A stretch of DNA of 64,000 bases from contig NZ_FMAC01000001.1 of NCBI RefSeq assembly GCF_900094555.1, positions 930,001 to 994,000 on the forward strand, in the 5' to 3' direction. The number at the start of each line of letters is the position of its first letter. The first letter of the stretch is position 1. The position numbers and the translations under genes are program-made. Of the stretch, positions 43,171-51,948 are shown piece after piece. Origin of the DNA: Martinezella hainanensis (GTDB lineage: Bacteria; Pseudomonadota; Alphaproteobacteria; Rhizobiales; Rhizobiaceae). Below the pieces are notes generated by a model that saw nothing but the letters and a program-made list of their open reading frames with translations, ran no database searches and was not told the origin of the DNA.

Positions 43171-43839
43171 TCATCCCTTTGCCTTCAAATGTCCGATCAG
43201 ATTGCCGGCGCGCCGCAAGACCGTGACGGCAGATCCGACGGCAACGACCCAGAGCGCGATGGTCAAAACCCAGCTGCCGCCGCTCCACAGCGCCTCGACG
43301 ATCGAGAGCAAAGCCGCCGCCGTCGCGACCGCCATGCGATGCTGCTTCGCCATCGGGCCACCGAAATCGCTGGGGTTGCCGGTGGCACGCCCGAGTTCGC
43401 GGACATAGGCCGTTAGCACCGCAAGAGCGGCGGCAGCCCAGCCGAGCCCCGGCATTGCGATGCCATAGCCGATACCGGCAAAAATGAGGATATCGGCGAC
43501 GCGATCCGGAAACTCGTTCCAGAACGGCCCGTCGGCCTCGCCCTTACCGCCCTCAACCGCCACCATGCCATCAAGCAGGTTGCAGAGCAGGCGCAACTGG
43601 CAGAACAAGGCCGCAAGGATCAGCAAGGCCACTCGCGTACCCGAACTGCCGGCCACGCCGGAGAGCCAGAACGAGGCTCCCGCCAGCGCCGCCATGGCCA
43701 TGCTCGCCTGCGATATCTGGTTCGGCGTTACTGAAAGCATAGTCATGCGCCGCGCCAGCGTCTGAGCCCATCGCGTGTTGCGGCTCGCCAGCGGCCGCCT
43801 GTCGCCGGTTCCCTTGCCTGCCTGGCCCTCGTCTGTCAT
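43171..43839 (-). CDS. CDP-alcohol phosphatidyltransferase family protein with degraded signature
   Basis: 222-residue inner-membrane protein with about six hydrophobic segments. The CDP-alcohol signature is D(x2)DG(x2)AR(x8-9)G(x3)D(x3)D. Here it reads NLLDGMVAV, then FPDRVAD: the first Asp is Asn, the Arg is Val, and the Gly is Asn, while DG and the final D(x3)D remain. It may have an altered substrate or low activity. It ends an operon with a PlsC, CdsA and an unknown membrane gene, so it should be the head-group attachment step of some phospholipid. Confidence 0.8.
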   Translation of the reverse strand: MTDEGQAGKGTGDRRPLASRNTRWAQTLARRMTMLSVTPNQISQASMAMAALAGASFWLSGVAGSSGTRVALLILAALFCQLRLLCNLLDGMVAVEGGKGEADGPFWNEFPDRVADILIFAGIGYGIAMPGLGWAAAALAVLTAYVRELGRATGNPSDFGGPMAKQHRMAVATAAALLSIVEALWSGGSWVLTIALWVVAVGSAVTVLRRAGNLIGHLKAKG

Positions 43840-43845
43840 GGCCCC

Positions 43846-44247
43846 TCACCTCTCATGGTTTCGCAGCCTTCCGCTCGATATCGAATAATTATAGATCGCC
43901 GCATAGCTGGAAGAGACCAGCAACGGCACGGCGATGGTCCTCAGGATTTCCGGCGTGCCGCTCAGCGCATGGATGACGATCAGGATGGTTGCCGAGCCCA
44001 GACAGGCGATCAGCGGCGGCGCCCAAAGGCGTGTAAGGCCGCTGAATCGCCGCGACAAAGCTTCGACCACGGATTTCAGAAACAGCGTCAAGCAGCCTGA
44101 AAGCACGCCTTGCACGAAACCCGCAATCAGCGGCCGCGGCATCGGGTGCATGCGATTGGCAAAGACGGCCCAGCCGCCCATGGCGAGGAAGGCGAAAAGC
44201 ACATGCACGATGCTGCTGCCGGCAAGCGCTTTCAGCTTTCCGCTCAT
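43846..44247 (-). CDS. Small membrane protein of unknown function in the phospholipid operon
   Basis: 133-residue hydrophobic protein with about four membrane segments (SSIVHVLFAFLAMGGWAVF; PLIAGFVQGVLSGCLTLFLK; LIACLGSATILIVIHAL). The ATG overlaps the CdsA-like stop by four bases, and it ends seven bases before the next gene, so it is an obligate operon member. A longer frame to 44472 runs through the CdsA gene. No family is recognised. It might help transport or assemble the lipid. Confidence 0.75.
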   Translation of the reverse strand: MSGKLKALAGSSIVHVLFAFLAMGGWAVFANRMHPMPRPLIAGFVQGVLSGCLTLFLKSVVEALSRRFSGLTRLWAPPLIACLGSATILIVIHALSGTPEILRTIAVPLLVSSSYAAIYNYSISSGRLRNHER

Positions 44248-45194
44248 GACAGCGACCACCAGTAGCGCACGAGATGAAAGAAGATCGGCGCGGAGAAGAC
44301 GACCGAGTCCAGCCGGTCGATCAACCCGCCATGCCCCTCGATGAGATGGCCCCAATCCTTGACGCCGCGATCTCGCTTGATCGCTGACATCACGAGCCCG
44401 CCGAAAAAGCCCATGAGCGTGATGACGAAGGCGAGCAGACCGGCCTGCAGCGGCGTGAACGGCGTCACCCACCAGAGCGCCGCCCCGATCAAAGAGGCGC
44501 TGATGACGCCGCCGACAAAACCCTCCACCGTCTTCGATGGCGACAGCCGCGGTGCAATCTTCGTTTTCCCGAAGAGCTTGCCCCAGACATATTGCAGGAC
44601 GTCGCTGAGCTGGACAACGATCACCAGGAAGGCGATCAGCAGCACGTTGCGGCCTTCATAGCCGGGAATATGCAGGGTGAGTAGCGCCGGCACATGCGAG
44701 GCGCAGAAGACGCAGATCATCAGCGCCCATTGCACCTCGGCAATCCGCACCAGAAAGCGCTCGGTGTCGCCGCGCAGCACGGCGATGATCGGCATGAAGA
44801 GGAAGGCGTAGACCGGAATGAAGATCGAATAGATGCCGTATTGCTCGGCCCAGAGCAGGTAATATTGCACCGGCAGCGCGACGAAGAAGGCAGCGGCGAG
44901 CGCCCAATGGTCCGCCCGCTTCGTGTTGATCAGCGTCACGAACTCCCGCAACGCCGCAAAGGAGCAGAAGGCAAAGAGCAGGATGACGCCGGCACGCCCG
45001 GCAATGAAGGCGATGCCGATCAGCACCACCATCACCCACCAGGCCTTGATGCGTGCATTCAGATTTTCGATCGCGGCGTTCGATCCGTCCGGCGAAAGGC
45101 GCTGTTGCAGCACATAGCCGATGATCGAGGCGATGATCAGAACGCCGAAAATGCCAAGGACGAGATGAATGAGATCGGCGCTGGCTGCCTCCAT
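44244..45194 (-). CDS. Phosphatidate cytidylyltransferase (CdsA family)
   Basis: 316-residue inner-membrane CDP-diacylglycerol synthase. The full CdsA signature is visible as KRDRGVKDWGHLIEGHGG followed by LIDRLDSV, and LSPSKTVEGFVGG precedes it. It lies outside the usual lipid A/isoprenoid cdsA setting and is probably a second copy. It starts two bases after the acyltransferase stop. It should activate phosphatidate for the downstream phosphatidyltransferase. Confidence 0.9.
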   Translation of the reverse strand: MEAASADLIHLVLGIFGVLIIASIIGYVLQQRLSPDGSNAAIENLNARIKAWWVMVVLIGIAFIAGRAGVILLFAFCSFAALREFVTLINTKRADHWALAAAFFVALPVQYYLLWAEQYGIYSIFIPVYAFLFMPIIAVLRGDTERFLVRIAEVQWALMICVFCASHVPALLTLHIPGYEGRNVLLIAFLVIVVQLSDVLQYVWGKLFGKTKIAPRLSPSKTVEGFVGGVISASLIGAALWWVTPFTPLQAGLLAFVITLMGFFGGLVMSAIKRDRGVKDWGHLIEGHGGLIDRLDSVVFSAPIFFHLVRYWWSLS

Positions 45195-45196
45195 GC

Positions 45197-45880
45197 TCAG
45201 TCTCCCGCCCGCTTGGGCGCAAGCGCCAGCAGCGCCGCTTCGGCTCTCTTCAGGAAATCCGCCTTCTCCTCGGCCTCGCCGATATGCAGCCCCTCACCGA
45301 AGGTCACGGTGCAGATCAGCGGAATCGGCACGAACTCGCCCTTGGGCATGACGCGGTTGAGATTGTCGATCCAGACGGGAACGAGATCGATATCCGGACG
45401 CGCCTGGGCGAGATGAAAGAGTCCGCTCTTAAACGGCTGCAGCGGCTGGTCGGTGAGATTGCGGGTGCCTTCCGGAAACAGGATCAGCGACGAACCGGCA
45501 TCGAGCGCCTGCGTCATCTGCGTGACCGGGTCCTCCTTGCGTGCCTCGCGATCCCTCTCGATCAGCACGGCATTGAAGACATCGCGCCCGATGAAGCTGT
45601 TCAGCGGCGATTTCAGCCAGTAATCGGCGCCCGCTACCGGCCGGACACGCCGGCGCAAACGCGGCGGCAGGACAGTCCAGATCAGGATGAAATCACCATG
45701 GCTGGAATGGTTGGCGAAATAGACGCAACGGCGGGTGCGCATGCCGCTCTCCGGCCAGATCGCCCGAACGGCGGTGATGGCGCGGGCAAACAGCACGATC
45801 GCCACGGAGGCAGGCTTTGCCAGCCATTCGATCGGCGTGCCCATCCCTTCCCCGAGAATAGTCTTCCGCAATGCCTCCAT
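45197..45880 (-). CDS. 1-acyl-glycerol-3-phosphate acyltransferase family protein (PlsC-like)
   Basis: Acyltransferase of about 227 residues. The catalytic H(x4)D motif is NHSSHGD and the second motif is FPEGTRN. It should make phosphatidate for the CdsA-like enzyme encoded next. The start is uncertain: ATG 45880 is used here, TTG 45949 gives 250 residues, and ATG 45844 has a GGGGAAGGG upstream. All keep the catalytic domain. It heads the four-gene operon. Confidence 0.88.
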   Translation of the reverse strand: MEALRKTILGEGMGTPIEWLAKPASVAIVLFARAITAVRAIWPESGMRTRRCVYFANHSSHGDFILIWTVLPPRLRRRVRPVAGADYWLKSPLNSFIGRDVFNAVLIERDREARKEDPVTQMTQALDAGSSLILFPEGTRNLTDQPLQPFKSGLFHLAQARPDIDLVPVWIDNLNRVMPKGEFVPIPLICTVTFGEGLHIGEAEEKADFLKRAEAALLALAPKRAGD

Positions 45881-45957
45881 GGCAAAGAGATAGGCTCGTT
45901 TGGCGAAGCTCGATAGCCTATCCGCCCAGCTTATCCACAACCCTTGCAATCACAAAG

Positions 45958-45990
45958 GAAACCCGGCGCAACTCGCGTCGCGCCGGGTTT
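45958..45990 (-). terminator. Rho-independent terminator after serA
   Basis: AACCCGGCGC and its complement GCGCCGGGTT form a strong stem around an 11-base loop, followed on the minus strand by TTTCCTTTGTG. It lies 60 bases past the serA stop. Confidence 0.75.
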
Positions 45991-46050
45991 CGGGTTTGGC
46001 TCTTGGGAGGAGCAAACTGGATAGCTCAACCGCCCCTCGGAACAGGCAGG

Positions 46051-47646
46051 TCAGTCGACCGCAAAGACCAGCGGCTTGGCCTGCCGGATCGCGTGATGCG
46101 CCGTCAGCTTGGCAAGCACATCATCGCTGATCGGGCCGTCGACATAGAGAAGCGCGATGGCATCACCGCCCTGCTTGTCGCGGCCGAGCTGGAAATTCGC
46201 GATGTTGACGCCGGCTGAGCCAAGCGTCGTGCCGATGAAGCCGATCATGCCGGGAACGTCGGTATTGGCGATATAGACCATGTGGTTGCCGACATCGGCA
46301 TCGAGGTTGATGCCCTTGATCTGGATGAAACGCGGCTTGCCGTCCGAGAAGACAGTACCGGCAACGGAGCGCGTCATACTGTCGGTAGTGACCGTCAGCT
46401 TGATATAGCCGTCATAGACGCCGGTCTTGTCGCGCTTGACTTCGGCGAGCACGATGCCCTTTTCCTTGATCATGATCGGCGCCGAAACCATGTTGACGTC
46501 GGCAACCTGATTGCGGATCAGGCCGGCGAGCAAGGCGCTCGTGAGAGCCTTCGTATTCATACCGGCGGTGACGCCATCATAAAGGATCTCGATTTCCTTG
46601 ATCGGATCGTCCGTGACCTGACCGACAAAGGCGCCGAGAACATCGGCAAGCTTGATGAAGGGCTTCAGGATCGGCGCTTCTTCAGCGGTGATCGAGGGCA
46701 TGTTGATGGCGTTCGAAACCGCGCCCTTGACGAGGTAGTCGGCCATCTGCTCGGCGACCTGCAGAGCGACGTTTTCCTGCGCTTCGGTCGTGGAAGCACC
46801 GAGATGCGGCGTGCAGACGACGTTCGGCAGGCCGAACAGCGGGCTTTCCTTGGCAGGCTCCACTTCGAAGACGTCGAAAGCAGCGCCGGCGACATGACCC
46901 GACTTGATGGCGGCAGCAAGGGCTGCCTCATCGACCAGTCCACCACGGGCGCAGTTGATGATGCGGACACCCTGCTTCATCTTGGCGATCGCAGTGGCGT
47001 CGATAATGTTGCGGGTCTTGTCGGTCAGCGGCACGTGCAGCGTGATGAAGTCGGCGCGGGCGAAAAGCTCGTCGAGTTCGACCTTGGTGACGCCCATTTC
47101 CTCGGCGCGCTCCTTCGACAGGAAGGGGTCGTAAGCAAGAACGTGCATCTTCAGGCCGAGGGCGCGGGCAATGACAATGGTGCCAATATTGCCGGCGCCG
47201 ATGATCCCGAGCGTCTTGCCGGTGATTTCAACACCCATGAACTTCGACTTTTCCCACTTGCCGGCCTGGGTGGAGGCATCGGCAGACGGAAGCTGGCGGG
47301 CAACGGCGAACATCAGAGCGATGGCGTGCTCGGCCGTCGTGATCGAGTTACCGAACGGCGTGTTCATGACGATGATACCGCGGCGTGAAGCGGCCGGAAT
47401 ATCGACATTGTCAACGCCGATGCCGGCGCGGCCAACGACCTTGAGGTTCTTCGCCGCTTCGATGATCTTCTCCGTCACCTTGGTGGCGGAACGGATGGCG
47501 AGACCGTCATAATTACCGATGATTTCGAACAGCTTGTCTTTGTCCTTGCCAAGCTGCGGCTGGAAATCGACTTCGACGCCGCGATCACGGAAGATCTGGA
47601 CGGCGGTTTCCGACAGTTCGTCGGATACGAGAACGCGAGGTGCCAT
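46051..47646 (-). CDS. serA: D-3-phosphoglycerate dehydrogenase
   Basis: 531-residue long-type SerA, first step of serine synthesis. The NAD loop is GIIGAGNIGTIVIARALG. The catalytic Arg, Glu and His are in NCARGGLVDEAAL, FEVEP and CTPHLGASTTE. An intervening ASB domain and a C-terminal ACT domain (from about 455; HMVYIANTDVPGMIGFIG) allow serine feedback. The ATG at 47646 follows AGGAGGC. It is downstream of serC in one operon. Confidence 0.96.
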   Translation of the reverse strand: MAPRVLVSDELSETAVQIFRDRGVEVDFQPQLGKDKDKLFEIIGNYDGLAIRSATKVTEKIIEAAKNLKVVGRAGIGVDNVDIPAASRRGIIVMNTPFGNSITTAEHAIALMFAVARQLPSADASTQAGKWEKSKFMGVEITGKTLGIIGAGNIGTIVIARALGLKMHVLAYDPFLSKERAEEMGVTKVELDELFARADFITLHVPLTDKTRNIIDATAIAKMKQGVRIINCARGGLVDEAALAAAIKSGHVAGAAFDVFEVEPAKESPLFGLPNVVCTPHLGASTTEAQENVALQVAEQMADYLVKGAVSNAINMPSITAEEAPILKPFIKLADVLGAFVGQVTDDPIKEIEILYDGVTAGMNTKALTSALLAGLIRNQVADVNMVSAPIMIKEKGIVLAEVKRDKTGVYDGYIKLTVTTDSMTRSVAGTVFSDGKPRFIQIKGINLDADVGNHMVYIANTDVPGMIGFIGTTLGSAGVNIANFQLGRDKQGGDAIALLYVDGPISDDVLAKLTAHHAIRQAKPLVFAVD

Positions 47647-47676
47647 GGAGGCCTCCTGAAATGGGTCAGCTAAGAC

Positions 47677-47731
47677 GAGCAATTCCACGAAAAATGCGAA
47701 ACAGCTTTCCGGTCGGAATTACGTGAAAACA
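47677..47731. repeat. Short rhizobial palindromic repeat, copy B
   Basis: This copy of the AATTCC...GGAATT type resembles the element at 20357-20416. It lies in the serC-serA gap. A GC-rich hairpin (GGCTCCGCC with GGCGGAGCC at 47752-47774) lies beside it and could weaken readthrough into serA. Confidence 0.7.
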
Positions 47732-47790
47732 ACAAGAATTTCGGGATGCTGGGCTCCGCCGCCGGGGCGGAGCCATAAACGCTTCAAACC

Positions 47791-48969
47791 TCAGGCAGCA
47801 GCCTGGGAGAGCGTCGCCTTCTGCGTTTCGAACGCCCAGGCGAGCCAAGGCATCAGCTTCTGCATGTCGGAAGCTTCGATCGTCGCACCTGCCCAGATAC
47901 GCAGGCCGGACGGCGCGTCGCGATAGTGGCCGACATCGAAAGCAACCGCTTCCTTTTCGAGGAGCGCAACCAGACCCTTGGCGAAATTCGCCTGACCATC
48001 GGCATCGAGAGCGACGACATCCTTGTCGACGATCTTCAGGCAGACAGAGGTGTTCGATTCCGTCTCGGCCTTGACGGCGAGATTGGCAATCCAGTCATTG
48101 GCGGCAACAAAGTCGTGGATGACCTTGGCATTGGCATCGGCGCGGCCGATCAGCGCCTTCAGGCCGCCGAGATCCTTCGCCCAGAGCAGAGCGTCGATAT
48201 AGTCTTCAACGCAGAGCATCGAAGGCGTGTTGATCGTCTCACCGGTGAAGATACCTTCGATCAGCTTGCCACCGCTGGTCATGCGGAAGATCTTCGGCAA
48301 CGGCCAGGCCGGGACGTAGGTGGTCAGACGCTCGACGGCGCGCGGCGACAGAATGATGACGCCATGTGCGCCCTCGCCGCCCAGAACCTTCTGCCAGGAG
48401 AAGGTGACGACGTCGAGCTTGGCAAAATCGAGCTTCTGAGCGAAGGCGGCCGAGGTTGCGTCGCAGATCGTCAGGCCCTTGCGGTCGGCAGGGATGAAAT
48501 CGCCGTTCGGAACGCGGACACCGGAAGTGGTGCCGTTCCAGGTGAAGACCACGTCACGATCAAAATCGATCGTGGAAAGATCAGGAAGCTCGCCGTAGCC
48601 GGCTTCAAGCTTGCGAACGTCCTTGAGCTTCAGCTGCTTGACGACATCGGTCACCCAGCCTGCGCCGAAGCTTTCCCAGGCAAGCATGTCGACGCCGCGT
48701 TCGCCGAGCAGCGACCAAAGTGCCATTTCGACAGCACCGGTGTCGGAAGCCGGGACGATGCCAATGCGGTAATCCGCCGGCACTTCCAGAATTTCGCGGG
48801 TAAGATCAATGGCCTGCTTCAGCTTTGCCTTGCCGACCTTCGCGCGGTGCGAACGGCCAAGGGCCGCGTCGGAAAGAGCGTTAAGCGTCCAACCGGGACG
48901 CTTCGAGCATGGACCAGAAGAGAAATGAGTATTATTCGGACGGTTGTCCGGCTTGGCGAGCTTAGTCAT
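47791..48969 (-). CDS. serC: Phosphoserine aminotransferase
   Basis: 392-residue PLP-dependent enzyme of the alphaproteobacterial SerC group, making phosphoserine from phosphohydroxypyruvate. [13 protein letters not shown] at the start and [16 protein letters not shown] with the PLP-binding lysine are characteristic. It opens the serC-serA operon and is preceded by a structured leader. The serB step is not in the window. Confidence 0.95.
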   Translation of the reverse strand: MTKLAKPDNRPNNTHFSSGPCSKRPGWTLNALSDAALGRSHRAKVGKAKLKQAIDLTREILEVPADYRIGIVPASDTGAVEMALWSLLGERGVDMLAWESFGAGWVTDVVKQLKLKDVRKLEAGYGELPDLSTIDFDRDVVFTWNGTTSGVRVPNGDFIPADRKGLTICDATSAAFAQKLDFAKLDVVTFSWQKVLGGEGAHGVIILSPRAVERLTTYVPAWPLPKIFRMTSGGKLIEGIFTGETINTPSMLCVEDYIDALLWAKDLGGLKALIGRADANAKVIHDFVAANDWIANLAVKAETESNTSVCLKIVDKDVVALDADGQANFAKGLVALLEKEAVAFDVGHYRDAPSGLRIWAGATIEASDMQKLMPWLAWAFETQKATLSQAAA

Positions 48970-49020
48970 GATGCTATCCTCTCAGATAGAAAGCTCCTCG
49001 TTGGGGAGGAGTGTCCCGCC
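48970..49020 (-). ncRNA. Candidate serC leader RNA (cis-regulatory)
   Basis: Two hairpins lie just before the serC start. The outer is CTCCTC/GAGGAG (48994-48999 with 49006-49011). The inner is CTATC/GATAG (48974-48978 with 48985-48989), and its loop holds GAGAGG, the likely ribosome site. A conserved serC leader motif has been described in alphaproteobacteria, and this layout fits it. The match to that motif was judged by eye only. Confidence 0.6.
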
Positions 49021-49233
49021 GCCGGATATATTGGAAGCTGCCGAAGAGCGCAATAGCAAAAATTGCAGATGCCCTCATCACGAATTCGTGCGAAAGTTTT
49101 GATGGGATGCAAGGCACGCGCAATGGAACTAGGCCAAAATTAGCCTCACAAAAGCTGGTTTCTGTGCCGATGCGTAAACATATAAGGCTCGGTGCCTGCT
49201 GATTTGCGCCGATGGAAATGATAAGTGTGCTCG

Positions 49234-50019
49234 ATGTCTCTTACTGCACTCGCCGAAACCTCTTTCACGCCTGCACAGACCATGCAGGTCTATCTTATCA
49301 ATATCGACCGGGCAGCGGAACGGCTGACGGAGATCCAGCGACAGAGTGATGAGTTCGGCTTTCGATTCGAGCGCGTTGACGGCGTCGACGGCGCCCTCAT
49401 CCCGCGCGATCAATGGATCGATGTCGACCACGATCGCTTCCAGCGCCGGCACGGCCGCACCATCCTGCCCGGCGAGTATGGCTGCTACCGCAGCCATCTG
49501 CTGGCGCTGCAGCGATTTCTGGCGAGCGGCGACGAGATGGCCATCGTCATCGAGGACGATGTTGCCCTCGACACCGAGTTCCTGGCCCGCGCCATGGCGG
49601 CAAAGACAGCCGCACCCACGGCCGGCCTGATCAAACTCGTCAATCATCGCTGGAATGGTTTCCGCCCCCTGACGCGCAGCGCGAAGGGAGATATCGTCGG
49701 TCGCTGCCTCTTCGGCCCGCAAGGCTCGACAGCCTGCTATCTCGTCACGCGTGAGGCCGCAGAAAAGATCGTAAGATCGCTGGCAATCATGTCGCTGCCC
49801 TGGGATGTCGCCGTGGAGCGAGGCTGGGATATGCAGATATCAATCGTCAGCACACGCACGAATATTGCCGGTTTCAGCCGGCTGCAGAGAACGACCATGA
49901 TCGGCTGGCGTCGAGACTACCGCGCCGCCAAATCCCCCGCCTGGCAGCGCATTCCCGCCCATATCTTCCGAACCCTGGATTTCTTTCGGCGCATCGCCTA
50001 CGTGCTGGCGACGCCGTAG
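49234..50019 (+). CDS. Family 25 glycosyltransferase (LPS-type)
   Basis: 261-residue glycosyltransferase of the LgtB/LgtC-like GT25 family. Typical pieces are VYLINIDRAAERLTEIQ, GEYGCYRSHLLALQRFLASG, VIEDDVALD for nucleotide-sugar/metal binding, and STACYLVTREAA. ATG 49234 is used; GTG 49225 or ATG 49282 (MQVYLINID) are alternatives. It may decorate LPS or a surface glycan. It converges with the outer-membrane protein gene ten bases on. Confidence 0.85.
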   Translation: MSLTALAETSFTPAQTMQVYLINIDRAAERLTEIQRQSDEFGFRFERVDGVDGALIPRDQWIDVDHDRFQRRHGRTILPGEYGCYRSHLLALQRFLASGDEMAIVIEDDVALDTEFLARAMAAKTAAPTAGLIKLVNHRWNGFRPLTRSAKGDIVGRCLFGPQGSTACYLVTREAAEKIVRSLAIMSLPWDVAVERGWDMQISIVSTRTNIAGFSRLQRTTMIGWRRDYRAAKSPAWQRIPAHIFRTLDFFRRIAYVLATP

Positions 50020-50029
50020 GCATCGGGCC

Positions 50030-50851
50030 TCACCAGGTGGTGATCCGCAAGCCGACGCGAATTTCATGGCGCGACAGCGCGCCGTCGCGCCCTGTGGTGC
50101 CGCCGGTGCTGGCCGCCGAACCGCCAAACATCTCGCCGCCGGCGATATGGGAGAAGCGATAGCCGAGATCGACCTTGACGTTCGGCGCGACCTCATAGGC
50201 GACACCCGCCATCAGGGCATAGGTCAGGCGCCAGTCGCTGTCACCGGAATAGCGTGCGCTGACCGACGCAGCACCGCCGCAGCTCGATGCGCCGTCGGAG
50301 CACGAACCGATGGTATTGACGTTGCTCCAGGAAACCCGCGTGGCACCGAGACCGGCACCGACATAGGGTGTGAAACCCGCCAGGGTCCCGAGATCGACAT
50401 AGCCGTTGACCATCAGGCTCCCGGCCCTGAAGGATGAATGTGCCTTCGTGGAGCAGCCCGTGCCGCCAGGCCCGCCAGAACAAGGCGAATTGCTCGAAAT
50501 GCGGCCGTCGAAATCACCGCTGAAGAAATCGCCGGCGACATCGGCACGAAACAGATCATTGAACTGATAACCGACACCGAGGCTACCGGAAAAATCGCCG
50601 CCAAAGCGCGTCGAATCGAAGCTGTTCGAGCTGTAATCGCTGCTGGCAGGATTATAGGCACGAAATCTCGTATCCGTGCGGCTGGCGTTGACCGTATAGC
50701 CAACATCGCCGCGCACATACCATCCCTTGGCATCCTTGACGCTGACCTCCGGCATCTTGATTTCCGGCGGTGTTGCATCGGCCGCAAAGGCAATACCCGC
50801 CGATGCGCTTGCCATCGCTGCGGCCAGCGCCAAAGCATCAAAACGGATCAT
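50030..50851 (-). CDS. Outer-membrane beta-barrel protein (Omp25/RopB-like)
   Basis: 273-residue outer-membrane barrel. A signal peptide ends near AFAA (residue 24). The mature part is rich in alternating aromatic/polar strands (WYVRGDVGYTVNASRTD, FTPYVGAGLGATRVSW) and ends in RHEIRVGLRITTW, a terminal aromatic residue as in barrels. It is paralogous in pattern to the next Omp gene (WYxRGDVGY). A palindrome with two CtrA-like half-sites lies 116 bp upstream. Confidence 0.87.
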   Translation of the reverse strand: MIRFDALALAAAMASASAGIAFAADATPPEIKMPEVSVKDAKGWYVRGDVGYTVNASRTDTRFRAYNPASSDYSSNSFDSTRFGGDFSGSLGVGYQFNDLFRADVAGDFFSGDFDGRISSNSPCSGGPGGTGCSTKAHSSFRAGSLMVNGYVDLGTLAGFTPYVGAGLGATRVSWSNVNTIGSCSDGASSCGGAASVSARYSGDSDWRLTYALMAGVAYEVAPNVKVDLGYRFSHIAGGEMFGGSAASTGGTTGRDGALSRHEIRVGLRITTW

Positions 50852-50966
50852 TACCCCTCGCCTTCCATCCTCGGGCTGTGACGCCCGTGCGTCGAATCGG
50901 CTGGCCTGCGCTTCCTTGCGATATCCCTCAAAAGAGGACCCGATGTCGGGAAGCCGCCATTCTCAT

Positions 50967-50999
50967 TTCATTAACCATAGGGAATTCATGGTTAATGAA
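50967..50999. promoter_or_regulatory. 33-bp palindrome with two TTAACCAT half-sites
   Basis: TTCATTAACCAT (50967-50978) and ATGGTTAATGAA (50988-50999) are perfect inverted 12-mers around nine bases. TTAACCAT is the CtrA half-site used in alphaproteobacteria. It lies 116 bp upstream of the first Omp gene. Confidence 0.5.
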
Positions 51000-51041
51000 G
51001 CTTTAAGGTGGCGGAGAATTACTTAACGGAATGGGAAAAGA

Positions 51042-51073
51042 AAAAGCCGCCCGAGAGAAACCGGGCGGCTTTT
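51042..51073 (-). terminator. Rho-independent terminator after the second Omp gene
   Basis: A 12-base perfect stem AAAAGCCGCCCG/CGGGCGGCTTTT with an eight-base loop is followed on the minus strand by a T-rich tail (CTTTTTCTTTT). It lies 24 bases past the stop. Confidence 0.85.
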
Positions 51074-51096
51074 CAGTAACGTGGAATGGATATTGC

Positions 51097-51948
51097 TCAC
51101 TTGTAGACAGGCGGCTGAACCGGGATATCGGCCGGCGGCATATAGCTTGCGGTCTGGCAGCCGCCGAAGGTGTAGCGGGCACCGATGCGGGCTTCGTGCA
51201 GGTTCAGACCCTTGTCGTAACCCGGACCGCCATTCTCATTGTAACCGAACATGTCGCCGCCCTGGACGTGGCGATAGCGATAGCCGACATCGGCCTTGAG
51301 ATTACAGGTCAGGTCGATGGCTGTACCGGCCATCAGCGCATAGGTGAAGCGCCAGCTGCCGCGGCCGTTGTGCGTGACCGTTCCGTCGCAGGAATCCGGG
51401 TTCGCATCAGAGCAGGAAGTGTTCTTCAGGTTGCTCCACTTGACGTAGGTACCGCCGAGACCACCGCCGACATAGGGGGTGAAGATGCCGTAGGTGCCGA
51501 GATCGACATAAGCGTTGGCAAGCAAGCTGTAGGCCGTCAGCGAGGCAAGGTCGCGCGAGGTTGCCGCAGTCGGAGTAAAGCCCGGGCCGCAGGCACCGCA
51601 ATCGCCCTTCGTGGAGCCCTTGAAGTCGGACTTGAAAAGATAGTCGAGCGTCAAGTCCGTGCGCAGGTAATTGTTGATCTGGTAACCGACACCACCACCG
51701 AGCGTGACATTGCCATCGAGCTTCGCGCGATCGAAATCAACGAGGCTGGAGTTGGAGCCCTGGAAGTAGTTGGCACCGCGCAGGTTGGTGAAGGCATAGC
51801 CGACATCGCCGCGCAGATACCAGCCGCTGGATTGGGCAACGGTCACTTCCGGCGCCGGCTGGACCGGTTCCGGTGTATAAAGATCAGCAGAAAAGGCCGA
51901 CGTGCCGACAAGCAAAGTGGCAAGTGCCCCCATCAGGGTTTTCATCAT
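51097..51948 (-). CDS. Outer-membrane beta-barrel protein, second paralog
   Basis: 283-residue outer-membrane barrel. The signal peptide is KTLMGALATLLVGTSAFSA. The mature chain repeats WYLRGDVGYAF, FTPYVGGGLGGTYVKWSN and HVQGGDMFGYN. It has a proline-rich segment PEPVQPAPEV after the signal that may span the periplasm. The ATG at 51948 follows GGAG; the longer frame adds a cysteine-containing tail that is unlikely. It carries a CtrA-like box 85 bp upstream. Confidence 0.86.
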   Translation of the reverse strand: MMKTLMGALATLLVGTSAFSADLYTPEPVQPAPEVTVAQSSGWYLRGDVGYAFTNLRGANYFQGSNSSLVDFDRAKLDGNVTLGGGVGYQINNYLRTDLTLDYLFKSDFKGSTKGDCGACGPGFTPTAATSRDLASLTAYSLLANAYVDLGTYGIFTPYVGGGLGGTYVKWSNLKNTSCSDANPDSCDGTVTHNGRGSWRFTYALMAGTAIDLTCNLKADVGYRYRHVQGGDMFGYNENGGPGYDKGLNLHEARIGARYTFGGCQTASYMPPADIPVQPPVYK

